Shown: positions 1 to 7,470 of the stretch, piece after piece
Position numbering within the stretch: the stretch's first letter is position 1
Layout: every line of letters starts with the position of its first letter
Source: Opitutaceae bacterium
Lineage (GTDB): Bacteria; Verrucomicrobiota; Verrucomicrobiia; Opitutales; Opitutaceae
Direction: 5' to 3'
DNA length: 14,187 nucleotides
NCBI GenBank assembly: GCA_023269455.1
Contig: JAHFTG010000030.1
Location: 1-14,187, forward strand
Position numbers and translations under genes: made by a program
Notes under the pieces: generated by a model
The model's input: only the letters and a program-made list of their open reading frames with translations
Told to the model about the DNA's origin: nothing
Databases searched by the model: none

Positions 1-1230
1 TTTGACGGCGGCGAGGAGGGCGGCGACCTTGTTGGTCTGCTCCCAAGGGAGGCCGGACTTTCCGAAGTGGCCGTAGTTCGTCGTCTCGCGGTAGATCGGG
101 CGGAGGAGGTCGAGCTGCTTGACGATGTCGGCGGGCTTGAAGCTGAAAACCTTCTGGATGGCGGCGGTGATCTTCTCGTCGGAGATGATGCCGGTGCCAA
201 AGGTGTTCACGTAAACGCTCACGGGATTCGGGTGGCCGATCGCGTAGGCGAACTGCACCTCGACCTGCTTGGCGAGCTTGGCGGCGACGATGTTCTTGGC
301 GACCCAGCGGCCCATGTAGGCGGCGGAACGGTCAACCTTGGACGGGTCCTTGCCGGAGAATGCGCCGCCACCGTGACGGCCCCAGCCACCGTAGGAATCG
401 ACGATGATCTTGCGACCGGTGAGGCCCGAGTCGCCCTGAGGTCCGCCGATGACGAACTTGCCGGTGGGGTTGATGAGGAACTCGGTGTTCTTCGTGAGCA
501 GCTTGGCGGGGAGAACCTTCTTGATGACGTTCTCGATGAGGAACGCCTCGATCTCGGCGTGCGCGACGTCGGCGGTGTGCTGGGTGGAGATGACGACGTT
601 GACGATCTCGGTGGCGACGCCGTCCACGTAGCGGACGGAGACCTGCGACTTCGCGTCTGGGCGGAGCCATTTCACTTTGCCGCTCTTGCGGATCTTGGTG
701 AGTTCGCGGCCGAGACGGTGGGCAAAAATCACCGGCGCGGGCATCAGTTCTTCGGTCTCATCGGCGGCGAAGCCGAACATGAGTCCCTGGTCGCCGGCGC
801 CCTGCTCGGCGGTCTTCTTGCCGGCGGCTTTCTTGGCGTCCACGCCCTGCGCGATGTCGGCGGACTGGGCGGTCAGGTAGTTGTTGATGAAAACGGTGTC
901 GGCGTGAAACACGTCGTCGTCGTTGGTGTAGCCGATGTGGCGGATGGCGTCGCGGATGACCTTGTCGATGTTGATGGCCTCGCCGATGGGCTTGGTCTTG
1001 CCGGTCTTTTTGTCCTGAAGCTTGGGGATGGTGATCTCGCCGCCGACGACGACCATGTTGGACTTCACAAACGTCTCGCAGGCGACGCGGGAGGTTTTGT
1101 CGATCGCGAGACAGGCATCGAGGATGCTGTCGGAAATGAGGTCGGCAACCTTGTCAGGATGCCCTTCGCCCACGGACTCGGAGGAGAAAACAAATGTGTT
1201 GGCCATAAGAGTAGGCGGCAAACGAAGCAT
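1..1230 (-). CDS. metK: S-adenosylmethionine synthetase (methionine adenosyltransferase), 3' end just off the window
   Basis: MetK makes S-adenosylmethionine from methionine and ATP in the cytoplasm. Visible family signatures are GEGHPDK near the N-terminus, GAGDQGLMFGFA in the first third, and GGGAFSGKDPSKVDRSAAY in the second half. The frame is open to base 1 and the last visible residues (LPWEQTNKVAALLAAVK) look like the usual MetK C-terminus, so only the stop or a few codons are missing. Two in-frame ATGs compete. The one at 1206 gives MANTFVFSSES, the N-terminus usual for the family, but has no Shine-Dalgarno. The one at 1230 adds eight residues (MLRLPPTL) and lies five bases after a perfect GGAGGTGA, so I chose it. 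Identity is essentially certain; the start is less so. It is divergent from the kinase gene at 1375. Confidence 0.97.
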   Translation of the reverse strand, partial: MLRLPPTLMANTFVFSSESVGEGHPDKVADLISDSILDACLAIDKTSRVACETFVKSNMVVVGGEITIPKLQDKKTGKTKPIGEAINIDKVIRDAIRHIGYTNDDDVFHADTVFINNYLTAQSADIAQGVDAKKAAGKKTAEQGAGDQGLMFGFAADETEELMPAPVIFAHRLGRELTKIRKSGKVKWLRPDAKSQVSVRYVDGVATEIVNVVISTQHTADVAHAEIEAFLIENVIKKVLPAKLLTKNTEFLINPTGKFVIGGPQGDSGLTGRKIIVDSYGGWGRHGGGAFSGKDPSKVDRSAAYMGRWVAKNIVAAKLAKQVEVQFAYAIGHPNPVSVYVNTFGTGIISDEKITAAIQKVFSFKPADIVKQLDLLRPIYRETTNYGHFGKSGLPWEQTNKVAALLAAVK

Positions 1231-1235
1231 CGCCC

Positions 1236-1243
1236 TCACCTCC
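1236..1243 (-). promoter_or_regulatory. Strong Shine-Dalgarno of metK
   Basis: On the minus strand these bases read GGAGGTGA, a full match to the anti-Shine-Dalgarno core, five bases before the ATG at 1230. The ATG at 1206, which matches the usual MetK N-terminus, has only TTTGCCGCCTACTCTT before it. The site therefore decides the start in favour of 1230. It is the only textbook ribosome-binding site I see in the window. Confidence 0.75.
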
Positions 1244-1261
1244 CTGCAAGTCCTATATCAA

Positions 1262-1286
1262 CATATGCGCATGCCATGATACGTAT
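1262..1286. promoter_or_regulatory. Cluster of overlapping small palindromes between metK and the kinase gene
   Basis: Within 25 bases there are four perfect palindromes: CATATG (1262-1267), ATGCGCAT (1265-1272), GCATGC (1269-1274) and ATACGTAT (1279-1286). The stretch is clearly richer in A+T than the flanking genes and sits in the divergent spacer 1231-1359. It could be a transcription-factor site or part of a promoter for either direction. I could not assign a clean -35/-10 pair to either gene, and I recognise no SAM riboswitch class, so the function is only inferred from position. Confidence 0.3.
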
Positions 1287-1374
1287 TTTACACATACCAA
1301 TGTCCGCTCGCCGCAGAGCCCCTCATTGCTCGGAGCTTGCCGATATTTGAGGCCACCCATTGAATCGTCGAACG

Positions 1375-2520
1375 ATGCCCCTCGTTGTCAAAGAATCTGA
1401 TCTGATTGATTTTAAAGGGAGTAAAATCCTGCTTGTGGACGATGATCGCCTGAATTTGAAGATTTTGTGTGGTATGCTGAAAGACGGAGGCTTCGAGCTT
1501 GCCGAAGCAGACTCAGCCGAAGCCGCGCTTGTCCTTTACGACAAATTTAAGCCCGATCTCGTGCTGTTGGACGTGCTGTTGCCCGGCATGAGCGGATTCG
1601 AAGCCTGCCGTGAATTGCGCAAGCGCCACGGCGCCCAGACGGCGCCGGTGATCTTCATCACCGCGAAGCAGGAAGCGGAATCCGTCGTGGAGGGATTCAA
1701 CGTCGGCGGCGTTGACTACATCATGAAGCCCTTTCGGCAAAAGGAAGTCGTCGCCCGCATCGGCACCCATCTCGAAATCCGCCTGCTCTCCGAAAAACAG
1801 CGCACGCTCGTGGAGCAACTCAGCCGCGCCAACGCCGCGAAAAACAAGTTCCTCGGCATGGCCGCGCACGACCTGCGCAACCCTCTCGCCTCGATCCGCG
1901 GCCTCTCGGAATTCCTCCGCGATGGCACCGTCGGCGAGCTCACGCCCGATCAGCTCGAACTCATCAACCTCATCCACCAGGCCAGCCAGAACATGGTCGA
2001 GCTCGTCAACGATCTGCTCGACGTCGCCACCATCGAGTCGGGAGAACTCCGCCTCGCGTTGACACCCGTTCCACTGATGGAGTTGATCGAAAAATCCGTG
2101 ATGCTTAACGCCATGGAAGCCGTCCGCAAAAAGACCCGCATCCTCTTCACCGAGTGCGCCCATGCGCCCGTGCTCGCCCTCGACGCCGCGAAGATCCGCC
2201 AAGTCATCGACAATCTGCTGAGCAACGCCGTCAAATATTCCCCGCCCGGCTCGATCGTGCGCGTGTCGTTGCAACCGACGCCGGACGGCGGTCACGCCAT
2301 CGCCGTGCGCGACGAAGGCCCGGGCATTCCCGAAGGCGAACGAGACAGACTCTTCAAAGACTTCGGCCGCCTCTCCGTCCTCCCGACCGGCGGCGAAAAA
2401 AGCACCGGCCTAGGACTCGCCATCTGCCGCAAAATCATCGATGCTCATCATGGGACGATCACTGCGGATAACTTGCCGGCCCGCGGTTGTGAATTTCTCG
2501 TCACGCTTCCCAAAAACTGA
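1375..2520 (+). CDS. Soluble REC-histidine kinase (receiver domain fused to HisKA-HATPase_c)
   Basis: A 381-residue two-component protein with no membrane segment and no recognisable sensor. Residues about 17-135 form a receiver domain with acidic pair Asp22/Asp23, phosphoacceptor Asp66 (LVLLDVLLPGMSG), Thr96 and Lys118. A helical linker leads to the HisKA H-box, AAHDLRNPLASIR, with His165. The ATPase domain shows an N-box around Asn280 and Asn284, G1 box DEGPGIP (Asp313) and G2 box TGLGLAICR (from about 344). The kinase therefore takes its input from phosphorylation of its own N-terminal receiver or from a partner protein. ATG at 1375 is chosen although its Shine-Dalgarno is weak; an in-frame TTG at 1360, seven bases after GAGG (1349-1352), would add five residues. 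It is the first gene of the cluster, two bases before the next one. Confidence 0.93.
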   Translation: MPLVVKESDLIDFKGSKILLVDDDRLNLKILCGMLKDGGFELAEADSAEAALVLYDKFKPDLVLLDVLLPGMSGFEACRELRKRHGAQTAPVIFITAKQEAESVVEGFNVGGVDYIMKPFRQKEVVARIGTHLEIRLLSEKQRTLVEQLSRANAAKNKFLGMAAHDLRNPLASIRGLSEFLRDGTVGELTPDQLELINLIHQASQNMVELVNDLLDVATIESGELRLALTPVPLMELIEKSVMLNAMEAVRKKTRILFTECAHAPVLALDAAKIRQVIDNLLSNAVKYSPPGSIVRVSLQPTPDGGHAIAVRDEGPGIPEGERDRLFKDFGRLSVLPTGGEKSTGLGLAICRKIIDAHHGTITADNLPARGCEFLVTLPKN

Positions 2521-2522
2521 CC

Positions 2523-2918
2523 ATGCCCCTCAACGGAAAAGCCCTCATCATCGACGACGAGCCCCACGTCCGGAAATACATCAGCCTCGTCCTTCGCTCG
2601 CTCGGCATCACCACCATCGTCGAGGCCGCCAACGGCGTGGAAGGCTTCGCCGCCTATCAACGGGAAAAACCAGACCTCGTCCTGCTCGACGTGAACATGC
2701 CCATCCAGGACGGCCTCGAAACCCTGAAGCAAATCCGCGCCTTCGATCCCGAGGCCGTCGTGATCATGCTCACCTCGCTCACCACCCGCCAAACTGTCGA
2801 AGAGGCCGCCGATCAGGGCGCCCTGCATTACATCCGCAAAGATACGCCCCGCGACGAACTGGTCGTCCTGCTGAAACAGCTCCTCTCGGAAACCCCCGAC
2901 GACGAAGAGTCCGCCTAA
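2523..2918 (+). CDS. Stand-alone response-regulator receiver protein (CheY-like)
   Basis: A 131-residue single-domain receiver. Conserved sites are Asp11/Asp12 (ALIIDDE), phosphoacceptor Asp56 (LVLLDVNMP), Thr84 and Lys106. The lysine is followed by Asp (IRKDTP), as in NarL-type receivers, not by the commoner Pro. A short acidic tail (TPDDEES) follows, with no DNA-binding or enzymatic output domain, so it must act by protein contact or as a phosphorelay intermediate. Its ATG lies two bases after the kinase stop with no Shine-Dalgarno, suggesting translational coupling. The kinase at 1375 and the Hpt protein at 4947 are its likely phosphate partners. Whether it acts on the ATPase two genes downstream is inference from gene order. 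Confidence 0.92.
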   Translation: MPLNGKALIIDDEPHVRKYISLVLRSLGITTIVEAANGVEGFAAYQREKPDLVLLDVNMPIQDGLETLKQIRAFDPEAVVIMLTSLTTRQTVEEAADQGALHYIRKDTPRDELVVLLKQLLSETPDDEESA

Positions 2919-2929
2919 ACCCTTTTCCC

Positions 2930-3136
2930 ATGAGCACACGTCCCTCGCCCGAGGCAGATCCCAAGCCGCCCGCTGCGCCCCCCGTGATGACCGAGATCCG
3001 TTACTCCCTGCCCGACATCCTCGCCGAATTGCAGCTCGAACGCAGCGCAAGTTCATTCTCCCAAGAAAAACTCCATCAGGTCGAAATCGGAAAACTGTTC
3101 CAAACCCGAAAAAAGCGCCGTGTCAAAAATCCTTAA
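2930..3136 (+). CDS. Small protein of unknown function, coupled to the traffic ATPase
   Basis: A 68-residue frame that I do not recognise. Residues 1-19 are Pro/Ala-rich and look disordered. Residues 20-57 (from MTEIRYSLPDILAEL to EIGKLF) look amphipathic and helical. The tail (QTRKKRRVKNP) is strongly basic. There is no signal peptide, membrane segment or cysteine. It starts 11 bases after the receiver gene, and its last 17 bases overlap the start of the ATPase gene in another frame, a layout typical of translational coupling. That position, and the lack of any competing frame in the 201 bases between its neighbours, are the reasons to call it real. ATG 2930 is taken; an internal ATG at 2987 would leave only the structured part. 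A role as adaptor between receiver and ATPase is speculation. Confidence 0.65.
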   Translation: MSTRPSPEADPKPPAAPPVMTEIRYSLPDILAELQLERSASSFSQEKLHQVEIGKLFQTRKKRRVKNP

Positions 3137-4826
3137 CACTCCCTTTGGCGACCTCATTCGGAAGACCAGCCATTTCGATTCCGAAAGCGAACTGGCCGCG
3201 CTTGAACGCGAACACGGCGGCGGCCTCGCCCTGCTCAAGGCGGTCATCGAAACCAAGCTAGCCTTAAAGGATGACGCCTGCCGGCTTTACGCCGACACCC
3301 TGGGCCTGGCCTACGTCGATCCGTTTGCTTCCCTCATCACCGACGAAGCGATCGCCGCCATCCCCGTCGAGGTCGCCAAGAAGGTCGTCATGATCGGACT
3401 CTACATCCTCGACGGCGTCCTCACCGCCGCCACGTCGAAGCCGGAAGACGCCGCGTTGGTAAAACGCGTCAGCCAGATCATCCAGATTCCCATCAGTCCC
3501 GTCTTCGCCCTCCCCCGCGACATCGAAGACGCCATCCTCATCCAGTATTCCAACGAGAAAAACCTCGGGGAAAGCCTCAACGAACTCGGTCGCTCCAGCC
3601 TCTTCGACAACCCCGACCTCGCCACCGACAAGCTCTCCGCCCTGGCCGATTCCGAGTCGCTCGTCCACATCCTCGACGACATCATCTACTACGGCATCCG
3701 TGAACGCGCGACCGACATCCACATCGAGGCCCAGGAAAGCCAGTCCCGCGTCCGCTTCCGCATCGACGGCCAGCTCCGCGAAGTCCTCACCTACTCCCGC
3801 AAGCTCCACCGCGCCCTCATCTCGCGCATCAAGATCGTCTGCAATCTCAACATTGCAGAATCACGTTTCCCCCAGGACGGACGCTTCTCCATGCCCGTCG
3901 GCACATCGAACGCCAACTTCCGCGTCTCCACGATCCCCTCCCAGTATGGCGAGAAAGTCGTCATCCGCATCCTCGCGATGACCGGCAAGAAATCGATGGT
4001 CACCCTCGAAAAGATGATGATGTCGCAGACGATCCTGACGCCCTTCCGCCGGCTCATCCAGAACCCGAGCGGCATCATCTTCGTCACCGGCCCCACCGGC
4101 TCCGGCAAGACCACCACGCTCTACTCCGCCCTTCACGAGATCAACACGCCCGACACCAACATCTCGACCATCGAAGACCCCATCGAAATCCAGCTCTCCG
4201 GCGTGACCCAGACACAGGTCAACAACCACATCGACCTCAAGTTCTCCACCGTGCTGCGCGCCCTGCTGCGCCAGGACCCCGACGTCATCCTCGTCGGCGA
4301 AATCCGCGACTTGGAAACCGCCAAGATCGCCTCCGAGGCCGCCCTCACCGGCCACATCGTTTTCGCCACGCTCCACACCAACAGCGCCGCCCAGGCCATC
4401 GTGCGCCTCATCGAAATCGGCGTGGAGCCCTACATGGTCGCGCCCTCGATCATCGGCGTGCTCGCCCAGCGCCTCGCCGCCCGCATCTGCGAAAACTGCA
4501 AGGAGCCCTACTACCCCACCCGCGACGTCCTAAAAAAATACTTCCAAGAAGAAGGCCTCACCGACGTGCCTTTTTTCCGCGGACGCGGCTGCACCGCCTG
4601 CCGCGGCACGGGCTACAAAGGCCGCGTCGCCTTCCACGAACTCGTGCTCATCACCGAGGAAATCCGCACGCTTATCACCAACAACGCCAGCGTGCAGCAG
4701 ATCACCGCCGCCGCCGCCAAAGTCGGCTTCAAGCCCCTGCGCTACGACGGCCTTAAAAAAGTCCTCCTCGGGCTCACCACCATCGATGAAATCGAGGCCA
4801 ACACCTCATTTGAGTGGGCCACCTAA
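3120..4826 (+). CDS. GspE/PilB-type secretion or pilus assembly ATPase
   Basis: A 568-residue hexameric traffic ATPase of the type II secretion/type IV pilus family, which powers pseudopilus or pilus assembly at the inner-membrane face. Residues about 1-150 resemble the GspE/MshE N-terminal domain. The ATPase core has Walker A GPTGSGKT (324-331), an Asp box TIEDPIE (350-356), Walker B within DPDVILVGEIRD (386-397) and a His box ATLHTNSA (416-423). Four cysteines (457, 460, 491, 494) form the two CxxC pairs of the zinc loop. All key residues look intact. Length fits PilB or MshE slightly better than GspE, and I cannot decide between them. The start is GTG with no Shine-Dalgarno, overlapping the upstream small gene by 17 bases. 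No other secretion or pilus gene is in the window, so it may serve a machine encoded elsewhere. Confidence 0.93.
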   Translation: MSKILNTPFGDLIRKTSHFDSESELAALEREHGGGLALLKAVIETKLALKDDACRLYADTLGLAYVDPFASLITDEAIAAIPVEVAKKVVMIGLYILDGVLTAATSKPEDAALVKRVSQIIQIPISPVFALPRDIEDAILIQYSNEKNLGESLNELGRSSLFDNPDLATDKLSALADSESLVHILDDIIYYGIRERATDIHIEAQESQSRVRFRIDGQLREVLTYSRKLHRALISRIKIVCNLNIAESRFPQDGRFSMPVGTSNANFRVSTIPSQYGEKVVIRILAMTGKKSMVTLEKMMMSQTILTPFRRLIQNPSGIIFVTGPTGSGKTTTLYSALHEINTPDTNISTIEDPIEIQLSGVTQTQVNNHIDLKFSTVLRALLRQDPDVILVGEIRDLETAKIASEAALTGHIVFATLHTNSAAQAIVRLIEIGVEPYMVAPSIIGVLAQRLAARICENCKEPYYPTRDVLKKYFQEEGLTDVPFFRGRGCTACRGTGYKGRVAFHELVLITEEIRTLITNNASVQQITAAAAKVGFKPLRYDGLKKVLLGLTTIDEIEANTSFEWAT

Positions 4827-4838
4827 CAATCCACAGAT

Positions 4839-4878
4839 TTGTAAAACTTCGCCAAAATTAGCTAATAAGTTGTAAAAC
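4839..4878 (+). repeat. Pair of 9-base direct repeats upstream of the Hpt gene
   Basis: TTGTAAAAC occurs at 4839-4847 and again at 4870-4878, 31 bases apart start to start, about three helical turns. It lies in the AT-rich 120-base gap between the ATPase gene and the Hpt gene (4827-4946). The same gap also has a short inverted repeat, CCTAATTTTTAGG (4918-4930), just before the Hpt start. The spacing would suit a regulator binding one face of the helix, which would give the Hpt gene its own control. This is inferred from pattern only. Confidence 0.3.
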
Positions 4879-4946
4879 ATTCTTCGGGCGCCGTCTAGAT
4901 CGTCAGCCAGATTGCGTCCTAATTTTTAGGCTGCAACCGTTTGAAG

Positions 4947-5303
4947 ATGCCGAACCGTCAGATCCTCGATCCCGAAGCCATCTCCAATCTCCGCGCACTT
5001 AGCCCGGATGACGGAGATGTTTTCCTAAAGGAAATCCTCGGCATTTTCTTGGATGACACCCCGATACGAATCGCCGAGCTTCATACCAGCCGTGCTTCCG
5101 GCGACGCCGCCACCTTCACCCGCGCCGCCCACAGCATCAAGGGCAGCTCCAGCAATGTAGGGGCGAGCGAGCTCAGGATCGTGGCCGAGCAACTTGAACA
5201 CAAATCCCGCCAGCAAGGTTTAAACGACGTCGAGGAACTCGTAGCCGAACTCGAGGCCGCGTTCATCCGCTCACAGGCGGAAATTAAAAAAATCACCGCC
5301 TGA
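4947..5303 (+). CDS. Hpt-domain histidine phosphotransfer protein
   Basis: A 118-residue all-helical phosphotransfer protein. The family motif is AAHSIKGSSSNVGA, with phosphoacceptor His62 and conserved Lys65 and Gly66. Before it come helices around ALSPDDGDVFLKEILGIFLDDTP, the usual Hpt lead-in. No kinase or other domain is attached, so it can only shuttle phosphate between receiver domains; the receivers encoded at 1375 and 2523 are the obvious partners. ATG at 4947 is used; TTG at 4941 would add two residues. No Shine-Dalgarno is visible. The 120-base gap before it and the repeats there suggest its own promoter. It converges on opgH with seven bases between the two stop codons. Confidence 0.9.
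   Translation: MPNRQILDPEAISNLRALSPDDGDVFLKEILGIFLDDTPIRIAELHTSRASGDAATFTRAAHSIKGSSSNVGASELRIVAEQLEHKSRQQGLNDVEELVAELEAAFIRSQAEIKKITA
5274..5302. repeat. Inverted repeat at the convergent hpt/opgH 3' ends, possible weak terminator
   Basis: CAGGCGG (5274-5280) and CCGCCTG (5296-5302) form a perfect 7-base-pair stem around a 15-base A-rich loop, within the last codons of the Hpt gene. On the minus strand the loop reads as a run of seven T shortly after the opgH stop. A T-run inside the loop is not the classic intrinsic-terminator layout. A transcription-ending role for the two converging units is plausible from position only. Confidence 0.25.
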
Positions 5304-5310
5304 GTCGCGA

Positions 5311-7467
5311 CTAGCGATACAGCGCCGTGATCGGTGCGGCGGTGAGCACATTGTATTGGCGCATAGCCAGCCGCCACCACTCGGCCAGCGACGAACCCGG
5401 ATGTCTCCACAGTTCCTCGTGCAGGCAGATCATCGACTCCGCATCGAGCAACAACGCCAGTTTCTCCTTCGACGTCAGTTGCTCCGGCCCCTCGGTCAAC
5501 AAACGGTGCCGCAACAACGAAAACCAATCCCGTGATTCTTCGCTGGGCCGACGCTGGCGTAGCATGGAGACGTGAACCGCGTTGATGTAAGGATCGAGCA
5601 CCGCCTGAAGCAGACCGTAATCGGCCCGCAGTGACTCGATCGGCCGCATATGCTTGTAGCACTCCGACAAGTTTTGCGTGAGCCGCCGCAGCTCGTAAGG
5701 CGGCTGCGTTTCTTCGGGCGTGAGCAACAGTCCGAGCTTTCTCGCCTGCCGTCCCAAACTTTCCTTGCTCAGCATGATCGAAAGCGGAATCGACAACACC
5801 AACCCCGCCAGCACCGGACTCAACCACCAGAAAAACGCCGGGCTCAGAATGTATGAAGACACGCCCCAGATCAGCCCGAACGCGGTCTGCCCGCCGTGGG
5901 TGATGATCGCCTCGCGCCAGTCGGTGCCATCCTCGGCCCCGCGCCGCTGAGCCACCCACGAAACTCCCTGCCCGAACAACGTGAAAAACACGAATTTGCT
6001 GTTAAAAAACATATGGATCGGCGCGAGCAGGACCGACAACGATGTCTCCACCACCGCCCCGGCCACCACCGGCACACGCCCGCCGAACCGCCGCGCGGCC
6101 TCATCTTCCTGCAAGACCGAAATCACGCTGATGATCTTCGGAAGAAACAGCAGCAACAGCGTAAAAAGAAACAGGCTGAACGACTCGGGAACCTCGATGA
6201 TCTTTCCGAAAAACGAGGTGTAGATTTCAGGATTAAAATGCTTCCCCGGGGCAAGCATTTGGTTGAACACGTGGATCGTGCTCAGGAGCAGGAACAGCAA
6301 CCAAAGCGGCGATGACGCATAAGCCATCACCCCCATCAAAAGATGGATGCGGTTGGCCGGACGGAAACCGCGCACCGCGATCAACCACGCATGCTGCATG
6401 TTTCCCTGGCACCAGCGCCGGTCGCGCTTCGCGCTATCGATCAGCGTGGGCGGCCCTTCCTCGTAGGTGCCCTCGATGTCATGCGCGAGCCACACCTGCC
6501 AGCCGGCCTTGCGAATCAGCGCTGCCTCGACGAAATCATGCGACAGGATGCGTCCGCCAAACGGCTCGCGACCAGGCAGGTCGGGCAACGCGCAATGATC
6601 CATGAACGGCTGCACGCGGATGATCGCGTTGTGCCCCCAATAGTTGCCCTCGTGCTGCTGCCAATAGTTGAGCCCCGCCAAAAAAATCGGGCTGTAAAGA
6701 CGGTTGGCGAACTGCTGGAGCCGGGCGTAAAGCGACTCGCCGTAGATCAGGCGCGGCGCGGTCTGGATGAGACCCGCCTGCGGATTTTTTTCCATCATCG
6801 CCACCAGTTTCACGATGGCTTCGCCGCTCATGATCGAGTCGGCGTCCAGCACGACCATGTAGCGGTAGCGTTTGCCCCAGCGACGGAGGAAGTCGGCCAC
6901 GTTGCCGGATTTTTTGTTAATCTGATGCCGCCGTTTCCGATAAAAAATATGCCCGAAGCCGCCGACCTGTTTGCACAGCTCGACCCACGCGATCTCTTCC
7001 TGAATCCACTGATTGGGCTGGTTCGAATCGCTCAGGATGAAGAAGTCGAAGTGCTCCAGCTTTTTGGTTTCCTGGAGCGACCGGTAAATAACGCGGAGTC
7101 CCTCGAACACCCGGCTCACGTCCTCGTTGAACACCGGCATGACGATGGCCGTGCTCGCCAGCGGCGTATCTTCATCCCAATCCACCGTGCGCGTGATGGA
7201 ATGGCGATCACCGCCACGATTGATCACATAAAATCCCAGCAGCGCGGTGACGAAACCAACCGCGATCTGCGTGAAGAGAATCACGAACAGCACCAGCAGA
7301 GCCCATTCGATGCCCTTGATGCCATCGTTCCGCCAGAGCAAGTCGGCCATGAACCAAGTCGCGAGACTGGTCACCAGCAGAATGCCGGAATAAAAAACGG
7401 CGCGGCGGCGGCGAAGCCGTTGGGGCGTGATGATCTGGGAAATGCGTGTGCTTTGGGAGATGCTCAT
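5311..7467 (-). CDS. opgH: Glucans biosynthesis glucosyltransferase H (OPG backbone synthase)
   Basis: OpgH (MdoH) is the inner-membrane GT2 enzyme that polymerises the beta-1,2-glucan backbone of osmoregulated periplasmic glucans from UDP-glucose. The 718 residues show two N-terminal membrane segments (about 24-45 and 54-82), a cytosolic catalytic domain with AIVMPVFNED (108-116), VLDADS (206-211), the catalytic-base region SHDFVEAAL (309-317) and RDRRWCQGNMQH (348-359), then several membrane segments (about 378-400, 428-452, 470-500, 528-565). The cytosolic tail is about 150 residues. E. coli OpgH is 847 residues; this one lacks most of the long N-terminal extension. It is last in the minus-strand operon, three bases after the small tail-anchored gene, with GAGG almost touching the ATG. 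Confidence 0.95.
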   Translation of the reverse strand: MSISQSTRISQIITPQRLRRRRAVFYSGILLVTSLATWFMADLLWRNDGIKGIEWALLVLFVILFTQIAVGFVTALLGFYVINRGGDRHSITRTVDWDEDTPLASTAIVMPVFNEDVSRVFEGLRVIYRSLQETKKLEHFDFFILSDSNQPNQWIQEEIAWVELCKQVGGFGHIFYRKRRHQINKKSGNVADFLRRWGKRYRYMVVLDADSIMSGEAIVKLVAMMEKNPQAGLIQTAPRLIYGESLYARLQQFANRLYSPIFLAGLNYWQQHEGNYWGHNAIIRVQPFMDHCALPDLPGREPFGGRILSHDFVEAALIRKAGWQVWLAHDIEGTYEEGPPTLIDSAKRDRRWCQGNMQHAWLIAVRGFRPANRIHLLMGVMAYASSPLWLLFLLLSTIHVFNQMLAPGKHFNPEIYTSFFGKIIEVPESFSLFLFTLLLLFLPKIISVISVLQEDEAARRFGGRVPVVAGAVVETSLSVLLAPIHMFFNSKFVFFTLFGQGVSWVAQRRGAEDGTDWREAIITHGGQTAFGLIWGVSSYILSPAFFWWLSPVLAGLVLSIPLSIMLSKESLGRQARKLGLLLTPEETQPPYELRRLTQNLSECYKHMRPIESLRADYGLLQAVLDPYINAVHVSMLRQRRPSEESRDWFSLLRHRLLTEGPEQLTSKEKLALLLDAESMICLHEELWRHPGSSLAEWWRLAMRQYNVLTAAPITALYR

Positions 7468-7470
7468 ACC

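Noticed and set aside
67..1350. A 427-codon open frame on the plus strand over metK
   Set aside because: It is antisense to an intact metK and its composition (Gly/Val/Asp/Leu repeats) is the usual mirror of a GC-rich gene. The same applies to long opposite-strand frames at 1513-2295, 6343-7701, 8661-9407, 9683-11215 and 11548-12528.
1231..1359. Known SAM riboswitch upstream of metK
   Set aside because: I could not match the conserved core of any SAM class I know by eye, so I list only the palindromes. A covariance search would settle it.
2930..3136. Small frame as a frameshifted N-terminus of the traffic ATPase
   Set aside because: The ATPase already has a complete N-terminal domain after its GTG, and the small frame has its own ATG and stop. 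A coupled separate gene fits better.
4918..4930. CCTAATTTTTAGG as a terminator of the ATPase gene
   Set aside because: The stem is only five AT-rich base pairs and no T-run follows; it is more likely a small operator or chance.
5303..5312. Ten-base perfect palindrome AGTCGCGACT across the two convergent stops
   Set aside because: It has no loop, so it cannot form a useful hairpin, and a match of this length can be chance; nothing else supports a function.
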